Shown: positions 27,952-37,144, numbered from the stretch's first letter. The stretch: 64,000 bases of DNA from Bacillus sp. FJAT-22090 (GCF_007676755.1 NZ_VEBK01000003.1:310001-374000); one strand, 5' to 3'. Notes: generated by a model not told the origin, from the sequence alone. Translations and numbers: made by a program.

Positions 27952-28286
27952 TTTTTATCTCCCTACATATTATACTGAGCTATCTGAGTCTATTATAACT
28001 TCTAAACATTTCAGCAACAGTCGAAATATGGAATGCAAATGGAGATATATTAAAAATGGTAAAATCCAAGTTGGTTGAAAAGCCTTAGAAGAGCTAAAGG
28101 AAAACACTGATTCAGCATATATAAAAATAAATAAAGATTTCTTTAATGGAAATTCAGCCTATGGCTAATGGATCGAGTTCTTTTTAGTGGATTTCACTTT
28201 TATGCCTTCATCGTTGAATGCCTTTCATTTTGCTTCTGAATAAAATTTGATTTTTATATACCCTCATTCCGCCAAATAACCATTAG
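27952..28286. other. Intergenic region, no gene supported
   Basis: No intact gene. A block around 28020 repeats the ATGGAATGC context found just upstream of the ArsR-type gene. A short plus-strand reading E-E-L-K-E-N-T-D-S-A-Y-I-K-I is interrupted by stops and may be coding debris. Confidence 0.35.
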
Positions 28287-29567
28287 TCACTCTTTCCAAA
28301 ATTGTTCCAGTAGAATAACAATCATAGTACCTACGAGTAATCCGTTACTTAAAACATATTGTAAGGAAGAAGGAATTCCGCTAAATGCGGTTTCTGGAAG
28401 AAACATTATTCCCAAACTGATCAATAATGCAATTCCTAATATAGTTAATCGGCGTTGATTTAATTCTTCACGTAAAATTGATTGAAATGAAATTCCTATC
28501 ATTTGGACAAACGTTGCTAAAAGTGCGGCATTTGCAATAGGACCTGGCAGCAAGGATAAAAACCCTACAATTGAGGGAATAAAAGAAATACCAGCTAGTA
28601 TGAGGCATGCTATAAGGAATGGCTTCACTTTCTTTTGTCCTGTTAGTTGAATAAATCCTGCTGATGCAGGCAATGGCACAATTCCAATTGTAGAGAACAA
28701 CGACGAGAGAACATGTGATATACCACCGACCGATACACCACGGTTCAGTGTTTGTTTTTCATTTTCTTTAGATAAAGGAACCACTTGTTTTACAGCTGAA
28801 ATAGCCGCAATCGTGTTTCCAACTAAGAGAAATGTAAATAATGCTGCAGTTAGTGTCATTCCAATATCCAATTTAGGTGTGCCCCAAGCAAAGATTTCTG
28901 GTATTTTAATTAACGATGCATGGGAAGGCGTAGGAGTAGATTTTCCTAATACAGCATACAAAAGCCAACCAGATGAGATTCCAAGTAACACAGCGTACCT
29001 TTTCATCCATCCCTTCCCTTTAATTGATAAGTAAGTAATGATTGCAAAAACGAAGAGTGCAATAGTAGCTGTTATATAATCAGGACGAGCTACAGCTCCT
29101 TGTAATCCCATCATTCCATTTAGTAATACACCACTTAGTTGTAGAGCTAAGATTAAAAGAAAGGTTCCTGTAACTATAGGTGTAAATAACCGTAGAACTC
29201 GATGCATGAAACCTGTTGTACCAAGAACGAAGAGCAATATACCTGCAATAATTAATCCACCTTCTAAAAGTTGTAATGCATCTTCTGCACTTTGTCCCTG
29301 TTGTATAGCTACTTGTCCTAATATGACAAATATACTTACCCATGAACCTGCTGGTCCATCCGCAATGGGATAGCGATGTCCAAATCGTGCTTGTATAAAA
29401 GAACTTACTCCCACAATTAAAAAAGTTCGCTGCATTAATGTTGAGATCTCTTCAATTGGTAAATGGAATATACCTCCGATAATGATAGGCAATGCGATTG
29501 CGTTTGCTAATAGAAATACAAACCATTGAAGAATACTAAAACTGGTATCTAAGTATTTTTTGTTCAT
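28287..29567 (-). CDS. NCS2-family (xanthine/uracil) permease
   Basis: A 426-residue, 12-14 helix transporter shows NCS2 features: P-I-A-D-G-P-A-G-S-W near residue 70, the A-G-F-I-Q-L-T-G-Q-K motif near 310 and L-P-G-P-I-A-N-A-A-L-L-A. Substrates of the family are purines, pyrimidines or ascorbate. ATG 29567 follows AAGGG by eight bases; an in-frame GTG overlaps that site. It lies 111 bp downstream of cyanase and carbonic anhydrase genes on the same strand, so it could import a cyanate source or a related anion. That link is inference. Confidence 0.9.
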   Translation of the reverse strand: MNKKYLDTSFSILQWFVFLLANAIALPIIIGGIFHLPIEEISTLMQRTFLIVGVSSFIQARFGHRYPIADGPAGSWVSIFVILGQVAIQQGQSAEDALQLLEGGLIIAGILLFVLGTTGFMHRVLRLFTPIVTGTFLLILALQLSGVLLNGMMGLQGAVARPDYITATIALFVFAIITYLSIKGKGWMKRYAVLLGISSGWLLYAVLGKSTPTPSHASLIKIPEIFAWGTPKLDIGMTLTAALFTFLLVGNTIAAISAVKQVVPLSKENEKQTLNRGVSVGGISHVLSSLFSTIGIVPLPASAGFIQLTGQKKVKPFLIACLILAGISFIPSIVGFLSLLPGPIANAALLATFVQMIGISFQSILREELNQRRLTILGIALLISLGIMFLPETAFSGIPSSLQYVLSNGLLVGTMIVILLEQFWKE

Positions 29568-29678
29568 ATTATTCACCCTTCTAGAAAAGAACTATGGAAA
29601 AAAATCCATCCAGTTCGATAAAAGGATGGATTTCTTGTTTAAAATTATATATGATGAGGTTTTTTTATTATTTTTAAA

Positions 29679-30128
29679 TTACCACGCGCGGAATGGTAAG
29701 AATTTCCCGTTAAGTGTGATAACGATACGAGGGTCTCCGCCTTTTGGATCTTCTTGTGTGTCCACGTCTAGTTGGAAATTAATTGCACTCATAACACCTT
29801 CGCCAACTTTTTCTAAGATTAATTCTCTAATAGTTGGTGCATATTGCAACATCATTTCATATAAACGATATAAGATTGGGTCAGTAGGAGGCATTTGCAT
29901 TACTTGACCTCGAAGTGGAACTACTGCTAAAGCTTTTACCACTTCTTCATCTAACTCTAATAGTTTACCGATTTTTTCTGCTTCTGAAAGTGTCATTGTA
30001 GCCTGTCCTAATAGCGCTGTTACAACCCACGTCTCAGAGTTTTCACTTACTTTTGAAATTTCTTCCCATGTTAAACCTTTTGCAATTTTTGCTTCTATAA
30101 TTTTTTGTGTAGCTTCTAGTCTATTCAT
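29679..30128 (-). CDS. cynS: Cyanase (cyanate hydratase)
   Basis: Cyanase converts cyanate plus bicarbonate to carbamate and carbon dioxide, releasing ammonia. At 149 residues it has the N-terminal helical DNA-binding-like domain and the C-terminal catalytic domain. The catalytic Arg and Glu lie in Y-R-L-Y-E-M and the Ser in G-V-M-S-A-I-N-F. AAGGGAAG precedes the ATG. Twenty-seven bases separate it from the upstream carbonic anhydrase gene, matching the E. coli cynT-cynS logic. Confidence 0.96.
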   Translation of the reverse strand: MNRLEATQKIIEAKIAKGLTWEEISKVSENSETWVVTALLGQATMTLSEAEKIGKLLELDEEVVKALAVVPLRGQVMQMPPTDPILYRLYEMMLQYAPTIRELILEKVGEGVMSAINFQLDVDTQEDPKGGDPRIVITLNGKFLPFRAW

Positions 30129-30155
30129 ATCTAATAACTTCCCTTCATTTAATAA

Positions 30156-30737
30156 TTATTTTGTTTCACTATTTAATGCTTTATATCCATCCACTACTAA
30201 ATCTAATTTACCTGTATGAGGATCAATAACTAAACCGTGTACAGGAACATCTTTTGGAATAAGTGGATGATTTCTTACTAAATCAACATTAGATTGTGTT
30301 GAATCGCAGACATCATCGAATCCAAATAGCCATTTTTCAAGATCGACACCAGCATATTCAATCGCTGATAAAATTTCTGGTGAAGCTACTCCGCGGTCTA
30401 ATATTTTTTGAAGTGTTCCTTTTGGGTTAGTTTGACTCGCACCACATCTATGGTGTCCGATAAGAAATATTTCATCTGCATTTAGGTCATATACTGATGC
30501 TACAACACTTTGCATTACACTATCGAAAGGAGCAGCAATCTTACCACCTGCATTTCTGATAACTTTTGCATCACCATCATGAATATCTAAAGCTTTTGGA
30601 AGTAGCTCGATTAAACGGGCATCCATGCAAGAAACAACAACCATACGTTTCTTGGGCATTTTAGTCGCTTCACTAGGAGCGTATTCTTTATTTTCCACAA
30701 ATTGTTCATTGAACGATAAAATTTCTTGTAATAACAT
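30156..30737 (-). CDS. Beta-class carbonic anhydrase
   Basis: The enzyme interconverts carbon dioxide and bicarbonate and here would restore the bicarbonate used by cyanase. Zinc ligands are in S-C-M-D-A-R and H-H-R-C-G, and the G-H-H-R-C-G-A motif is intact. ATG 30737 is chosen because AAGGAGG lies eight bases upstream; the 65 upstream codons overlap the divergent regulator and look non-coding. It heads the carbonic anhydrase-cyanase-permease operon. The role parallels CynT, though it belongs to the shorter YtiB-like beta branch. Confidence 0.93.
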   Translation of the reverse strand: MLLQEILSFNEQFVENKEYAPSEATKMPKKRMVVVSCMDARLIELLPKALDIHDGDAKVIRNAGGKIAAPFDSVMQSVVASVYDLNADEIFLIGHHRCGASQTNPKGTLQKILDRGVASPEILSAIEYAGVDLEKWLFGFDDVCDSTQSNVDLVRNHPLIPKDVPVHGLVIDPHTGKLDLVVDGYKALNSETK

Positions 30738-30902
30738 ATTTGAAACCTCCTTCAATTCTAGATGTTTTTTTGTTTCGTCCTCTGTGTTATAAGTAGATAT
30801 AACTGATAAATAATGTGGTGTAAGAGGATAGACTAAGTATAGTGAATTGTATCGATAAGCAGAATAAGTTGACGAAACACTTTCTGACGTTCTACTTTCA
30901 CG

Positions 30903-31334
30903 ATGAAAGGATTGATATATATCATTGATCAAACAGATTTTGAGATACTGAAATTATTAGATGAAAACTCAAGAATACAATGGAAAGAACTTGGTCAAAA
31001 AATACACATGACGGGGCAAGCTGTAGGAAATCGAATTCGAAGATTAGAGGATTTAGGAATTATAGAACAATATACAATCGCAATAAACCGAATAAAATTA
31101 GGACAAATAGTGACTGCATTTGTTACTGTGTTCGTCAAAACAGTTAATCATCAAGAGTTTAAAAGTTTCTGTCAAGAAGTAGAAGCTATTTCTGAAGTAC
31201 ATCGTACAAGTGGTGATGGATGTTACTTATTAAAAACTCATTTTGCTTCCAATAAAGAATTGGATAACTTTCTAGAACAACTATTAAAGTACGGTAATTA
31301 TCGTGTTAACCTTTCAATAGGAAAGATAAAATAA
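30903..31334 (+). CDS. Lrp/AsnC-family regulator
   Basis: I-D-Q-T-D-F-E-I-L-K-L-L-D-E-N-S-R and the helix-turn-helix M-T-G-Q-A-V-G-N-R-I-R-R-L-E-D-L-G-I-I-E identify the Lrp/AsnC family; a RAM-type ligand domain follows (E-V-H-R-T-S-G-D-G-C-Y-L-L-K). It is divergent from the cyanase operon with a 165-bp shared control region and is its likely regulator. The start is uncertain: ATG 30903 lacks a ribosome binding site, and AAAGGA at 30906 points to a start slightly downstream. Confidence 0.88.
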   Translation: MKGLIYIIDQTDFEILKLLDENSRIQWKELGQKIHMTGQAVGNRIRRLEDLGIIEQYTIAINRIKLGQIVTAFVTVFVKTVNHQEFKSFCQEVEAISEVHRTSGDGCYLLKTHFASNKELDNFLEQLLKYGNYRVNLSIGKIK

Positions 31335-31384
31335 GGTTCTTTCATCCGAGAATTTGATAACAATATTTGTAAACCACAATTTAC

Positions 31385-31417
31385 AGCCTTACTACAATTT
31401 GTGTAGTAAGGCTCTTT
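31385..31417 (+). terminator. Terminator of the Lrp-type gene
   Basis: A perfect 11-bp stem (AGCCTTACTAC and complement) with a seven-base loop is followed by CTTTAAT. Confidence 0.82.
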
Positions 31418-31533
31418 AATGTTGTTATATCAATCATTCTAAAATATTTATTTTAAGTCATATCATGTCTTGGACATAAAAATAGGTCATCATAAATGAT
31501 GGCCTTGTTTAACTAGAGTACTAGTTGTTTGAA

Positions 31534-31830
31534 TTAGGAAGTTCCATGACTCGAACTTCCTCTGTAGTTCGGTTCTAAAACTATAAAGTCTTTTTCGATA
31601 AACTGTTCAATAGAATATTTCTCATTAAAGCAATTCAAAAATATTGGAAACGATGCCCAAGCTAACCACCATGAATCACCAATAACAAGGGATATTTTTG
31701 TCGGCATCAAATTCTACTGGAGTTGTTAAAACTCCCTCTATTTCAAGACTATCACTATTTTTCCAAGAGATTATTTCTGTTGCTTTAAAAAAGGTTTGTC
31801 GATCACCCGACAAAATGAATGAATCATAAA
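31534..31830 (-). pseudogene. S9-family peptidase fragment
   Basis: Minus-strand translation with frame changes recovers prolyl-oligopeptidase-like sequence: I-I-S-W-K-N-S-D-S-L-E-I-E-G-V-L, then F-D-A-D-K-N-I-P, L-V-I-H-G-G, W-A-S-F-P-I-F, Y-S-I-E-Q-F-I-E-K and F-I-V-L-E-P-N-Y-R-G. This is the junction of the propeller and the alpha/beta hydrolase domain of acylaminoacyl-peptidases. At least two frameshifts or stops break it (near the I-P and H-G-G segments). Both the N-terminal propeller and the catalytic Ser region are missing. It is a decayed remnant; the family assignment is firm for this part. Confidence 0.8.
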
Positions 31831-31872
31831 AAAAGCAGTGACGGAATAGGAACTCGAAAGTCCTAGACTGCC
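31829..31872 (-). terminator. Terminator of the reductase-like gene
   Basis: AAAAGCAG pairs with CTGCTTTT, with TAGGA/TCCTA inside, and a run of seven T on the minus strand. Confidence 0.75.
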
Positions 31873-31956
31873 GCTGCTTTTATTTTGCTAACGAAATCCA
31901 GTTAGCGTAATCTACTTTAAGGTGACAAGGTCATCTAACCGTTTGGTAAACGAGAC

Positions 31957-32397
31957 CTATGGCACCTGAATCAAATGTCTTGTTTTCAATAATTGGTGCG
32001 CCAATCTAGGGCTGCCGAGGATGACCATATCCTTGCCTGGTTTCTGTTTGAGGTTCTTGATCTCTTCCTCGACATTTTCAGTCACAAGTCTGGAAGTGTT
32101 CCATTCAACTTTCTCCAACGTCGTAGAAAAAACGATTTTGGCAGTCTTTTCGATCCACTCGGCATGATCCCGTTCATGCTGCGAAGCTGATGGGTTCGAA
32201 GGCACAGATGGCCAGTAACTGTGCATCATCTGATAAGTTCCACGTCCCCAAATGACAGTATCAGCAGTACTTAGAATTTCTTTTGCGTGTTTCTCCAAAT
32301 CAGAATCGTAGGAAACCCAACCAATGTCCATTTCACCGTTTGGCCCTTCTACAAAACCGTCAAGCGATGCGTGCAGAAATAGAACGAGTTTTCTCAT
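31957..32397 (-). CDS. Dihydrofolate-reductase-like (RibD C-terminal) protein, 3'-shortened
   Basis: The start K-L-V-L-F-L-H-A-S-L-D-G-F-V-E, the D-T-V-I-W-G-R-G-T-Y-Q-M-M block and I-L-G-S-P-R-L-A match the YyaP/YwjB-like DHFR family of Bacillus. At 146 residues the protein stops right after the helix that follows G-S-P, where relatives continue for about 35 more residues with a strand pair carrying an R-L-x-x-x-P-V-x-L-G motif. None of the three frames beyond the stop clearly restores that end. AAAGGAG precedes the ATG. It may be a shortened, possibly inactive gene. Confidence 0.75.
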   Translation of the reverse strand: MRKLVLFLHASLDGFVEGPNGEMDIGWVSYDSDLEKHAKEILSTADTVIWGRGTYQMMHSYWPSVPSNPSASQHERDHAEWIEKTAKIVFSTTLEKVEWNTSRLVTENVEEEIKNLKQKPGKDMVILGSPRLAHQLLKTRHLIQVP

Positions 32398-32592
32398 TTT
32401 CAGTTCTCCTTTATTTTGAGCGATGTCATATGATCCTTTGCAGTTCGATTCACATCGATGGAATTATTAACGATATTGGAAGAGTTAAGTTTAGCAACCA
32501 TAACACCCCATAATCTCTTCTGGACCGCTAAATGATAAACTCATATTTCTTCACCTAATATATATTCTACATCTTTTTGTGTATTCCTCTTA

Positions 32593-32619
32593 TTGAACTA
32601 AACTGCCGTGCTAGTTGAA
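32593..32619. repeat. 27-bp dispersed palindrome, copy 1
   Basis: TTGAACTAA at one end and CTAGTTGAA at the other flank a conserved ACTGCCGTG centre. Related copies lie at 36104-36130 and 37574-37592. Confidence 0.7.
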
Positions 32620-32780
32620 AAGAAAAGTGAAGCTAATCCAACAATTATGCCCCATTGCGATAATTACATTTCTCTTGAAATTAAATATTCATAAACTTCC
32701 TCTGGTACTTTGGTAATGAATGAAAAACTTTTCAAACTTAATTTGATAACTAACTTGCTTCGTTTGTTCAATAAGAAAAA

Positions 32781-32808
32781 TGCTTTACTTCTTATTTGAA
32801 GTAAAGCA
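32781..32808 (-). terminator. Terminator downstream of the LysR gene
   Basis: Perfect 11-bp stem TGCTTTACTTC with complement and a six-base loop, followed by five T on the minus strand. Confidence 0.75.
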
Positions 32809-32953
32809 CCCATTATTTTTAGTGAACTTTTTCGCAAAAGTACAATTTTACATACTAGAAGGGAGAGAAGATATGCTTTTAATAGTCTCTTCTCTTATGT
32901 AAGCTAATGAATTTGATAAATTTAATACATAATAATGTTCTTATATTCTTCGT

Positions 32954-33850
32954 CTAACCTTCCTCTATTTCTATAACTTCTCTCGCTACTTCAATAAAGG
33001 CTAATACGATAGGTGAAAGCCACTTATTTTTATGCCATGCCATATGTGTGTACACGTGCAAGTCAGGGATTTCCCAAGGAAGTGCAACAAGATCTCCCCG
33101 CTCAATTTCAGCTTTTGACGTTACTTCTGGGAGAAAGGCAATACCGATTGCTGAAATGGCACATTGTTTAATGGCTTCAGCATTTTGGAACTCTAAATAC
33201 GTAATGTCGTCAATTCCCTTTTTCTCAAAGGACCGATCAAACATGGTTCGATAGGGACATCCTTTTTCATTGACCAAAAACACTTCTCCACGAAAATCTT
33301 CCAACTGCAATTCAGGTAATTTCGTCAGTGGATGGTCTGGCGCTACAAAAAAACGGAAATTTTCTTTTTGCAACGGCTCCACTGCAAGTTGTGTTGAAAG
33401 AACACTTTCATCCAGCAGAAAAACGACGTCTGAAGCTCCATCAAAAAGAGTTTGTTTGAGCTCTTGATTTGGAACAGAACGGAAGATAAGGCGAACTCCT
33501 GGGTAACGCGATCGAAATAGCTGAAAGACAGCTGGGAGCCTATATGCGCAAAGTACCTCGTTGGCACTTACCGTGATGGTGCCTCTTAAATCTTCATCAT
33601 TATGTATGGCACTGCGTGCTTCGTCCAATTTAGTGAAAACGCTTTGTACATGCACTAAAAAGCGCTTCCCTTCAGTCGTAAGTGCAAGCTGCTTGCCTAA
33701 CCGATCAAAAAGGCGAACGCCAAGTTCACTCTCTAATGCTTTTATTTGCATAGTGACGTTTGAGGGAACGTAATTTAAAACTTCTGCAGCCCGACTAAAA
33801 TTTAATGTAGAAGCAACTGTGCGAAACATATGCAATTGACGCAATTCCAT
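32954..33850 (-). CDS. LysR-family regulator
   Basis: The N-terminal helix-turn-helix (L-N-F-S-R-A-A-E-V-L-N-Y-V-P-S-N-V-T-M-Q-I-K-A-L-E) and a periplasmic-binding-like effector domain (G-T-I-T-V-S-A-N-E, A-I-G-I-A-F-L-P) identify a 298-residue LysR regulator. AAAGGAAG precedes the ATG. It is divergent from the MetX-like acyltransferase gene with 134 bp between, the usual arrangement for control of the neighbour. The effector is unknown. Confidence 0.93.
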   Translation of the reverse strand: MELRQLHMFRTVASTLNFSRAAEVLNYVPSNVTMQIKALESELGVRLFDRLGKQLALTTEGKRFLVHVQSVFTKLDEARSAIHNDEDLRGTITVSANEVLCAYRLPAVFQLFRSRYPGVRLIFRSVPNQELKQTLFDGASDVVFLLDESVLSTQLAVEPLQKENFRFFVAPDHPLTKLPELQLEDFRGEVFLVNEKGCPYRTMFDRSFEKKGIDDITYLEFQNAEAIKQCAISAIGIAFLPEVTSKAEIERGDLVALPWEIPDLHVYTHMAWHKNKWLSPIVLAFIEVAREVIEIEEG

Positions 33851-33984
33851 GCTATTCTTCCTTTCTTTTCAATATCATTGAAGACTATTTTGATTTTTAT
33901 TCACTTTATTTGAAATTACTACAGTTCTATACTAACAACAAGAAGTAAGTTTTTGAAATTCAATTTGAAGGGAGTAATTATACA

Positions 33985-35001
33985 ATGGATTACGAAATTT
34001 TTGACTTAGGAGACGTTACCTTACAATCAGGTGTAATTTTGCCGAAAGCTTTTCTTGCTTATAAAACTTATGGGAAATTAAATGAAAAGAGGGATAATGT
34101 TATCATTTATCCAACTGCTTTTGGGGACCAACATGTGCAGAATGAATGGCTAATAGGAGACGCTATGGCATTAGATCCTCAGAAATATTTTATTATCATC
34201 CCAAACTTATTGGGGAACGGGCTATCTTCGTCTCCTAGTAACACTCCACCCCCATTTGATAAAGCTAATTTTCCGGAGGTCACCATTTATGACAACGTTC
34301 AATTCCAGCATCGTCTAGTGACTGAAAAATTTGACATCCAGAAAATAACACTTGTAGTCGGATGGTCAATGGGAGGGATTCAATCCTACCAATGGGGAGC
34401 AAGTTATCCGGACATGGTGGAACGGATTGCACCTTTCTGCGGAAGCGCAAAGACTTGGCCACATACGTTTGTAGTCTTGGATAGCATGAAAGCTGCGTTA
34501 ATGGCTGCAGTCTCTTTCGATTCAAGTAAATTAAACAAGCTGACTTCTGATGATATGCGTACGGTTGGCCGAGTGTATGCGGGATGGGGTCTATCACAGG
34601 CGTATTACAGAAAGGAACTTTATCGCGAAATGGGATTTGACTCATTGGAAGATTTTGTGGCTGGTGTCTGGGAAGAAAGCTTTATGAAGATGGATCCGCA
34701 CAATGTCCTTGCTATGTTGTGGACAGGCAAACATGCAGATATCAGTAAAAACCCAACATATAACGGAAAGTTCGATGAGGCACTTAATAATATTAAAGCA
34801 CTTGCTTGTATCATGCCTGGAAGTACTGATCTATTCTGCACTGCTGAAGATAACCAATACGAGGCTAGCCTTATATCCAATGCTGCTTTTAATCCTATTG
34901 AGTCGATCTGGGGCCATTTTTCCGGTCGTGGAATAAATAGTGTCGACAATCAATTTATTGATGACAACCTAAAACACTTACTTGCACAATCAGTACAATA
35001 A
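33985..35001 (+). CDS. MetX-like alpha/beta hydrolase (homoserine O-acetyltransferase family)
   Basis: The nucleophile elbow G-W-S-M-G-G places Ser128; the Asp follows in P-G-S-T-D-L-F and the His in I-W-G-H-F-S-G near residue 310. The opening F-D-L-G-D-V-T-L-Q-S-G-V-I-L-P-K-A and D-N-V-I-I-Y-P-T fit the MetX branch of acyltransferases. At 338 residues it is a little short, and the G-N-G-L-S-S-S-P-S-N motif differs from classic MetX, so hydrolysis or another acyl acceptor is possible. AAGGGAG precedes the ATG. Control by the divergent LysR gene is likely. Confidence 0.82.
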   Translation: MDYEIFDLGDVTLQSGVILPKAFLAYKTYGKLNEKRDNVIIYPTAFGDQHVQNEWLIGDAMALDPQKYFIIIPNLLGNGLSSSPSNTPPPFDKANFPEVTIYDNVQFQHRLVTEKFDIQKITLVVGWSMGGIQSYQWGASYPDMVERIAPFCGSAKTWPHTFVVLDSMKAALMAAVSFDSSKLNKLTSDDMRTVGRVYAGWGLSQAYYRKELYREMGFDSLEDFVAGVWEESFMKMDPHNVLAMLWTGKHADISKNPTYNGKFDEALNNIKALACIMPGSTDLFCTAEDNQYEASLISNAAFNPIESIWGHFSGRGINSVDNQFIDDNLKHLLAQSVQ

Positions 35002-35137
35002 GGTCCAATAAGTTTGTATACTTCCAGGAACTCATATTCTTCCTCTATTGAGGAATCTGTACTTTTCTTAAAAAGACTTAGAGCTAATTAAGACAATTCT
35101 AAAATGATAATGTTCACAAAAGGTACTGTTACAGGAC

Positions 35138-35185
35138 AAAAGGAGAGAAGAAGTGCTATAAATAGCCTATTCTCTCCTTTTATAT
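35138..35185 (+). terminator. Terminator of the MetX-like gene
   Basis: AAAAGGAGAGAA pairs with TTCTCTCCTTTT and an inner GCTAT/ATAGC stem lies in the loop; T-rich sequence follows. The rest of 35002-35359 shows no gene. Confidence 0.8.
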
Positions 35186-35359
35186 TTCTGCAACTTCTAA
35201 AATAACTCAAATTACTGAGATCAATTTGATATTTTGGATAAAAAAATAGACCATCGATATATGATGATCTTGTTTAACAAACACCTGTTAGCTCGATACA
35301 AAAAGAAGAAATCATTTCGTAATTAGAGAGCTCACTAAATACTTTATTTAAATGGAGTA

Positions 35360-35943
35360 TTAAAAATGGAATGGACTTATTTGTTTAGCAAATAACGCTA
35401 TAATAAAAGAAAAAACAACTATCATTGCCAATTGCTTTGGGCCTTTGTAAAAGACTATGCATAAAACTACATACATAATTAATTCTTCAATATAATTTAA
35501 TACATATAAAATAAACCAATTCCTAAAGAGAGACTTAACATTAACCCCATAGGTAACGATGGTAAGATAAAAGACAGTCTTACATTGTTTTTAGCATTCC
35601 ACACTATAATCGCTAACAAAGGAGAAGCTAGCGCTATACTGCCCCATAATATAAAATATCTACTTGGAAAAACGCCAAATAAATAAGCTGTATATATAAT
35701 AGCTTACTAGCATCCCTAAAAAAAAATATGAATGTATTAATCGTAGCTCTAGTTAGTGTTTTACTATATGCAGCTATAAATGATGCGATTAAAACCCAAC
35801 TACCTAACCTAGTAAATAAATCTTCAAAATATCTTAGAACCTTCATCGATAACTGGGATAGTATCTTAATATTTGGCAATTAAGCCCAAGGTTATACTAA
35901 AAATTAAACAGAAAAAATAGCTTGGTATTTTGTTTTTAATCAT
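35360..35943 (-). pseudogene. DUF6518-like membrane protein, frameshifted
   Basis: A good start (ATG 35943 after GGGGTGAAAGA) leads to K-N-K-I-P-S-Y-F-F-C-L-I-F, then a stop after L-G-L-I-A-K-Y. Joining frames recovers D-T-I-P-V-I-D-E-G-S-K-I-F, D-L-F-T-R-L-G-S-W-V-L-I-A, R-A-T-I-N-T-F-I-F-F, I-L-W-G-S-I-A-L-A-S-P-L-L-A-I and a final A-K-Q-I-S-P-F-H-F before the stop at 35360. The pattern matches the six-helix DUF6518 family. At least one stop and several frameshifts disrupt it, so it is a full-length but dead gene. The family name is from pattern memory. Confidence 0.75.
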
Positions 35944-36103
35944 TCTTTCACCCCGACATTCCGTCTACTATTTTCATTTTCTTATAGCAACCCGCCTACC
36001 AATATCTAACCAAATTCTTTTTAGAAAATTAATATAAGATCATTTGCTAAAAGCGTGGCTATCTAACCATGCTTTTCCATCGGAATTATCAAAGGTTCAC
36101 TTC

Positions 36104-36130
36104 TTCAACTAAACTGCTATATTAGTTGAA
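36104..36130. repeat. 27-bp dispersed palindrome, copy 2
   Basis: TTCAACTAA and TTAGTTGAA form perfect 9-bp arms around ACTGCTATA. Confidence 0.75.
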
Positions 36131-36178
36131 TACCAACTACCGTGTCTTTTCAAACACACAGAAAAAAACAAAAATTAG

Positions 36179-37009
36179 TCAAACTGAGCGAAAATTTGTT
36201 TTAAGTAATTGGTGAGCTTTTTGGGTATTTAAAGACGTATCAAAAGATAGATAAGGAGCATCTTCTTTTGATCTTATAGTTGGACGGAGAATGCTATTAT
36301 TCCATCCAAGTTGTACTAATCTCTTTTTATAAAACGTATAATAGCTTTCTTTATGTATGGGTCCAGCATGCAAAATTCCATTAAAATTTATATTAGTCAA
36401 TTCAATAATCATATTTGATAAATCATTAACATTCACAAAAGTTCTATACACATTTGTCCATGCATCAAATGACTGATTCTCTTTAATGTCATCGATTATT
36501 TGTATGGTTCGTTTTTCAATACCTTGATCACCATTACTACCATACAATGGTCCAGTTCGAAGTATCACGTGATTTGGATGTTTATTGAGAATTAAATTTT
36601 CTCCAATATGTTTACCGTTCACATAATCAGCTAAACGTGCTTCTTTAGGCAACGTCCCAATTGGGTCAGTTTCTTTGTAACCACCAATTCCTTCAACAAA
36701 AACTGCATCCGTTGATAGAAATATAAGCTTTGTTGTACTCTCTATTTCTGATAATAAATTTTGGAGCCCTAAATTGATTAATTGGGTTTCATCTTCAAAA
36801 CTCATGAGTGACCATATAACTACTTCTGGCCTTATTTTTTGAATGGCCCTTCCAATGGATTGTTTGTCTGTGACATCTACTTGAATAATATTAGAGTTTT
36901 CATGTTGATAACGTGAGGTACCAAATACTGTTAGGTTTTTGTTATCTGAAGCCAATTGGAATAAATTTGATCCCAAAAAGCCAGTTGCTCCTAATATAAG
37001 TATTCTCAT
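36179..37009 (-). CDS. RmlD-like NAD(P)-dependent sugar-nucleotide reductase family protein
   Basis: An extended short-chain dehydrogenase fold is seen: nucleotide motif G-A-T-G-F-L-G-S, V-D-V-T-D-K near residue 45, L-I-F-L-S-T-D-A-V-F with the catalytic Ser/Thr, and the Y-V-N-G-K active-site pair. The rest resembles RmlD (dTDP-4-dehydrorhamnose reductase) rather than epimerases. No other rhamnose gene is nearby, so a sugar-nucleotide role is only a family guess. AAGGAAG precedes the ATG. The 276-residue length is normal. Confidence 0.82.
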   Translation of the reverse strand: MRILILGATGFLGSNLFQLASDNKNLTVFGTSRYQHENSNIIQVDVTDKQSIGRAIQKIRPEVVIWSLMSFEDETQLINLGLQNLLSEIESTTKLIFLSTDAVFVEGIGGYKETDPIGTLPKEARLADYVNGKHIGENLILNKHPNHVILRTGPLYGSNGDQGIEKRTIQIIDDIKENQSFDAWTNVYRTFVNVNDLSNMIIELTNINFNGILHAGPIHKESYYTFYKKRLVQLGWNNSILRPTIRSKEDAPYLSFDTSLNTQKAHQLLKTNFRSV

Positions 37010-37144
37010 ATAAACTTCCTTTTTTAGTTTATTTTATTTTGTATTCGCCACAATCCCCAACTTTTATGTATTTTTCAATATCAAATTGAATTGATTTTGT
37101 TCAACAAACCTACCTTCTAAGTTTTTTACGAAAGAAACTTCTCG

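Larger units (their letters stand above)
32398..32953. other. Intergenic region with one short palindrome and a terminator
   Basis: No gene is supported. It holds a TTCAACTAA-type palindrome (32593-32619) and a terminator (32781-32808). An imperfect stem AGAGAAGA/TCTTCTCT lies near 32866-32898. Confidence 0.5.

Noticed and set aside
28020-28060. Partial copy of the ArsR upstream sequence
   Set aside because: Only about 17 bases are shared; too short to claim a duplicated promoter or gene.
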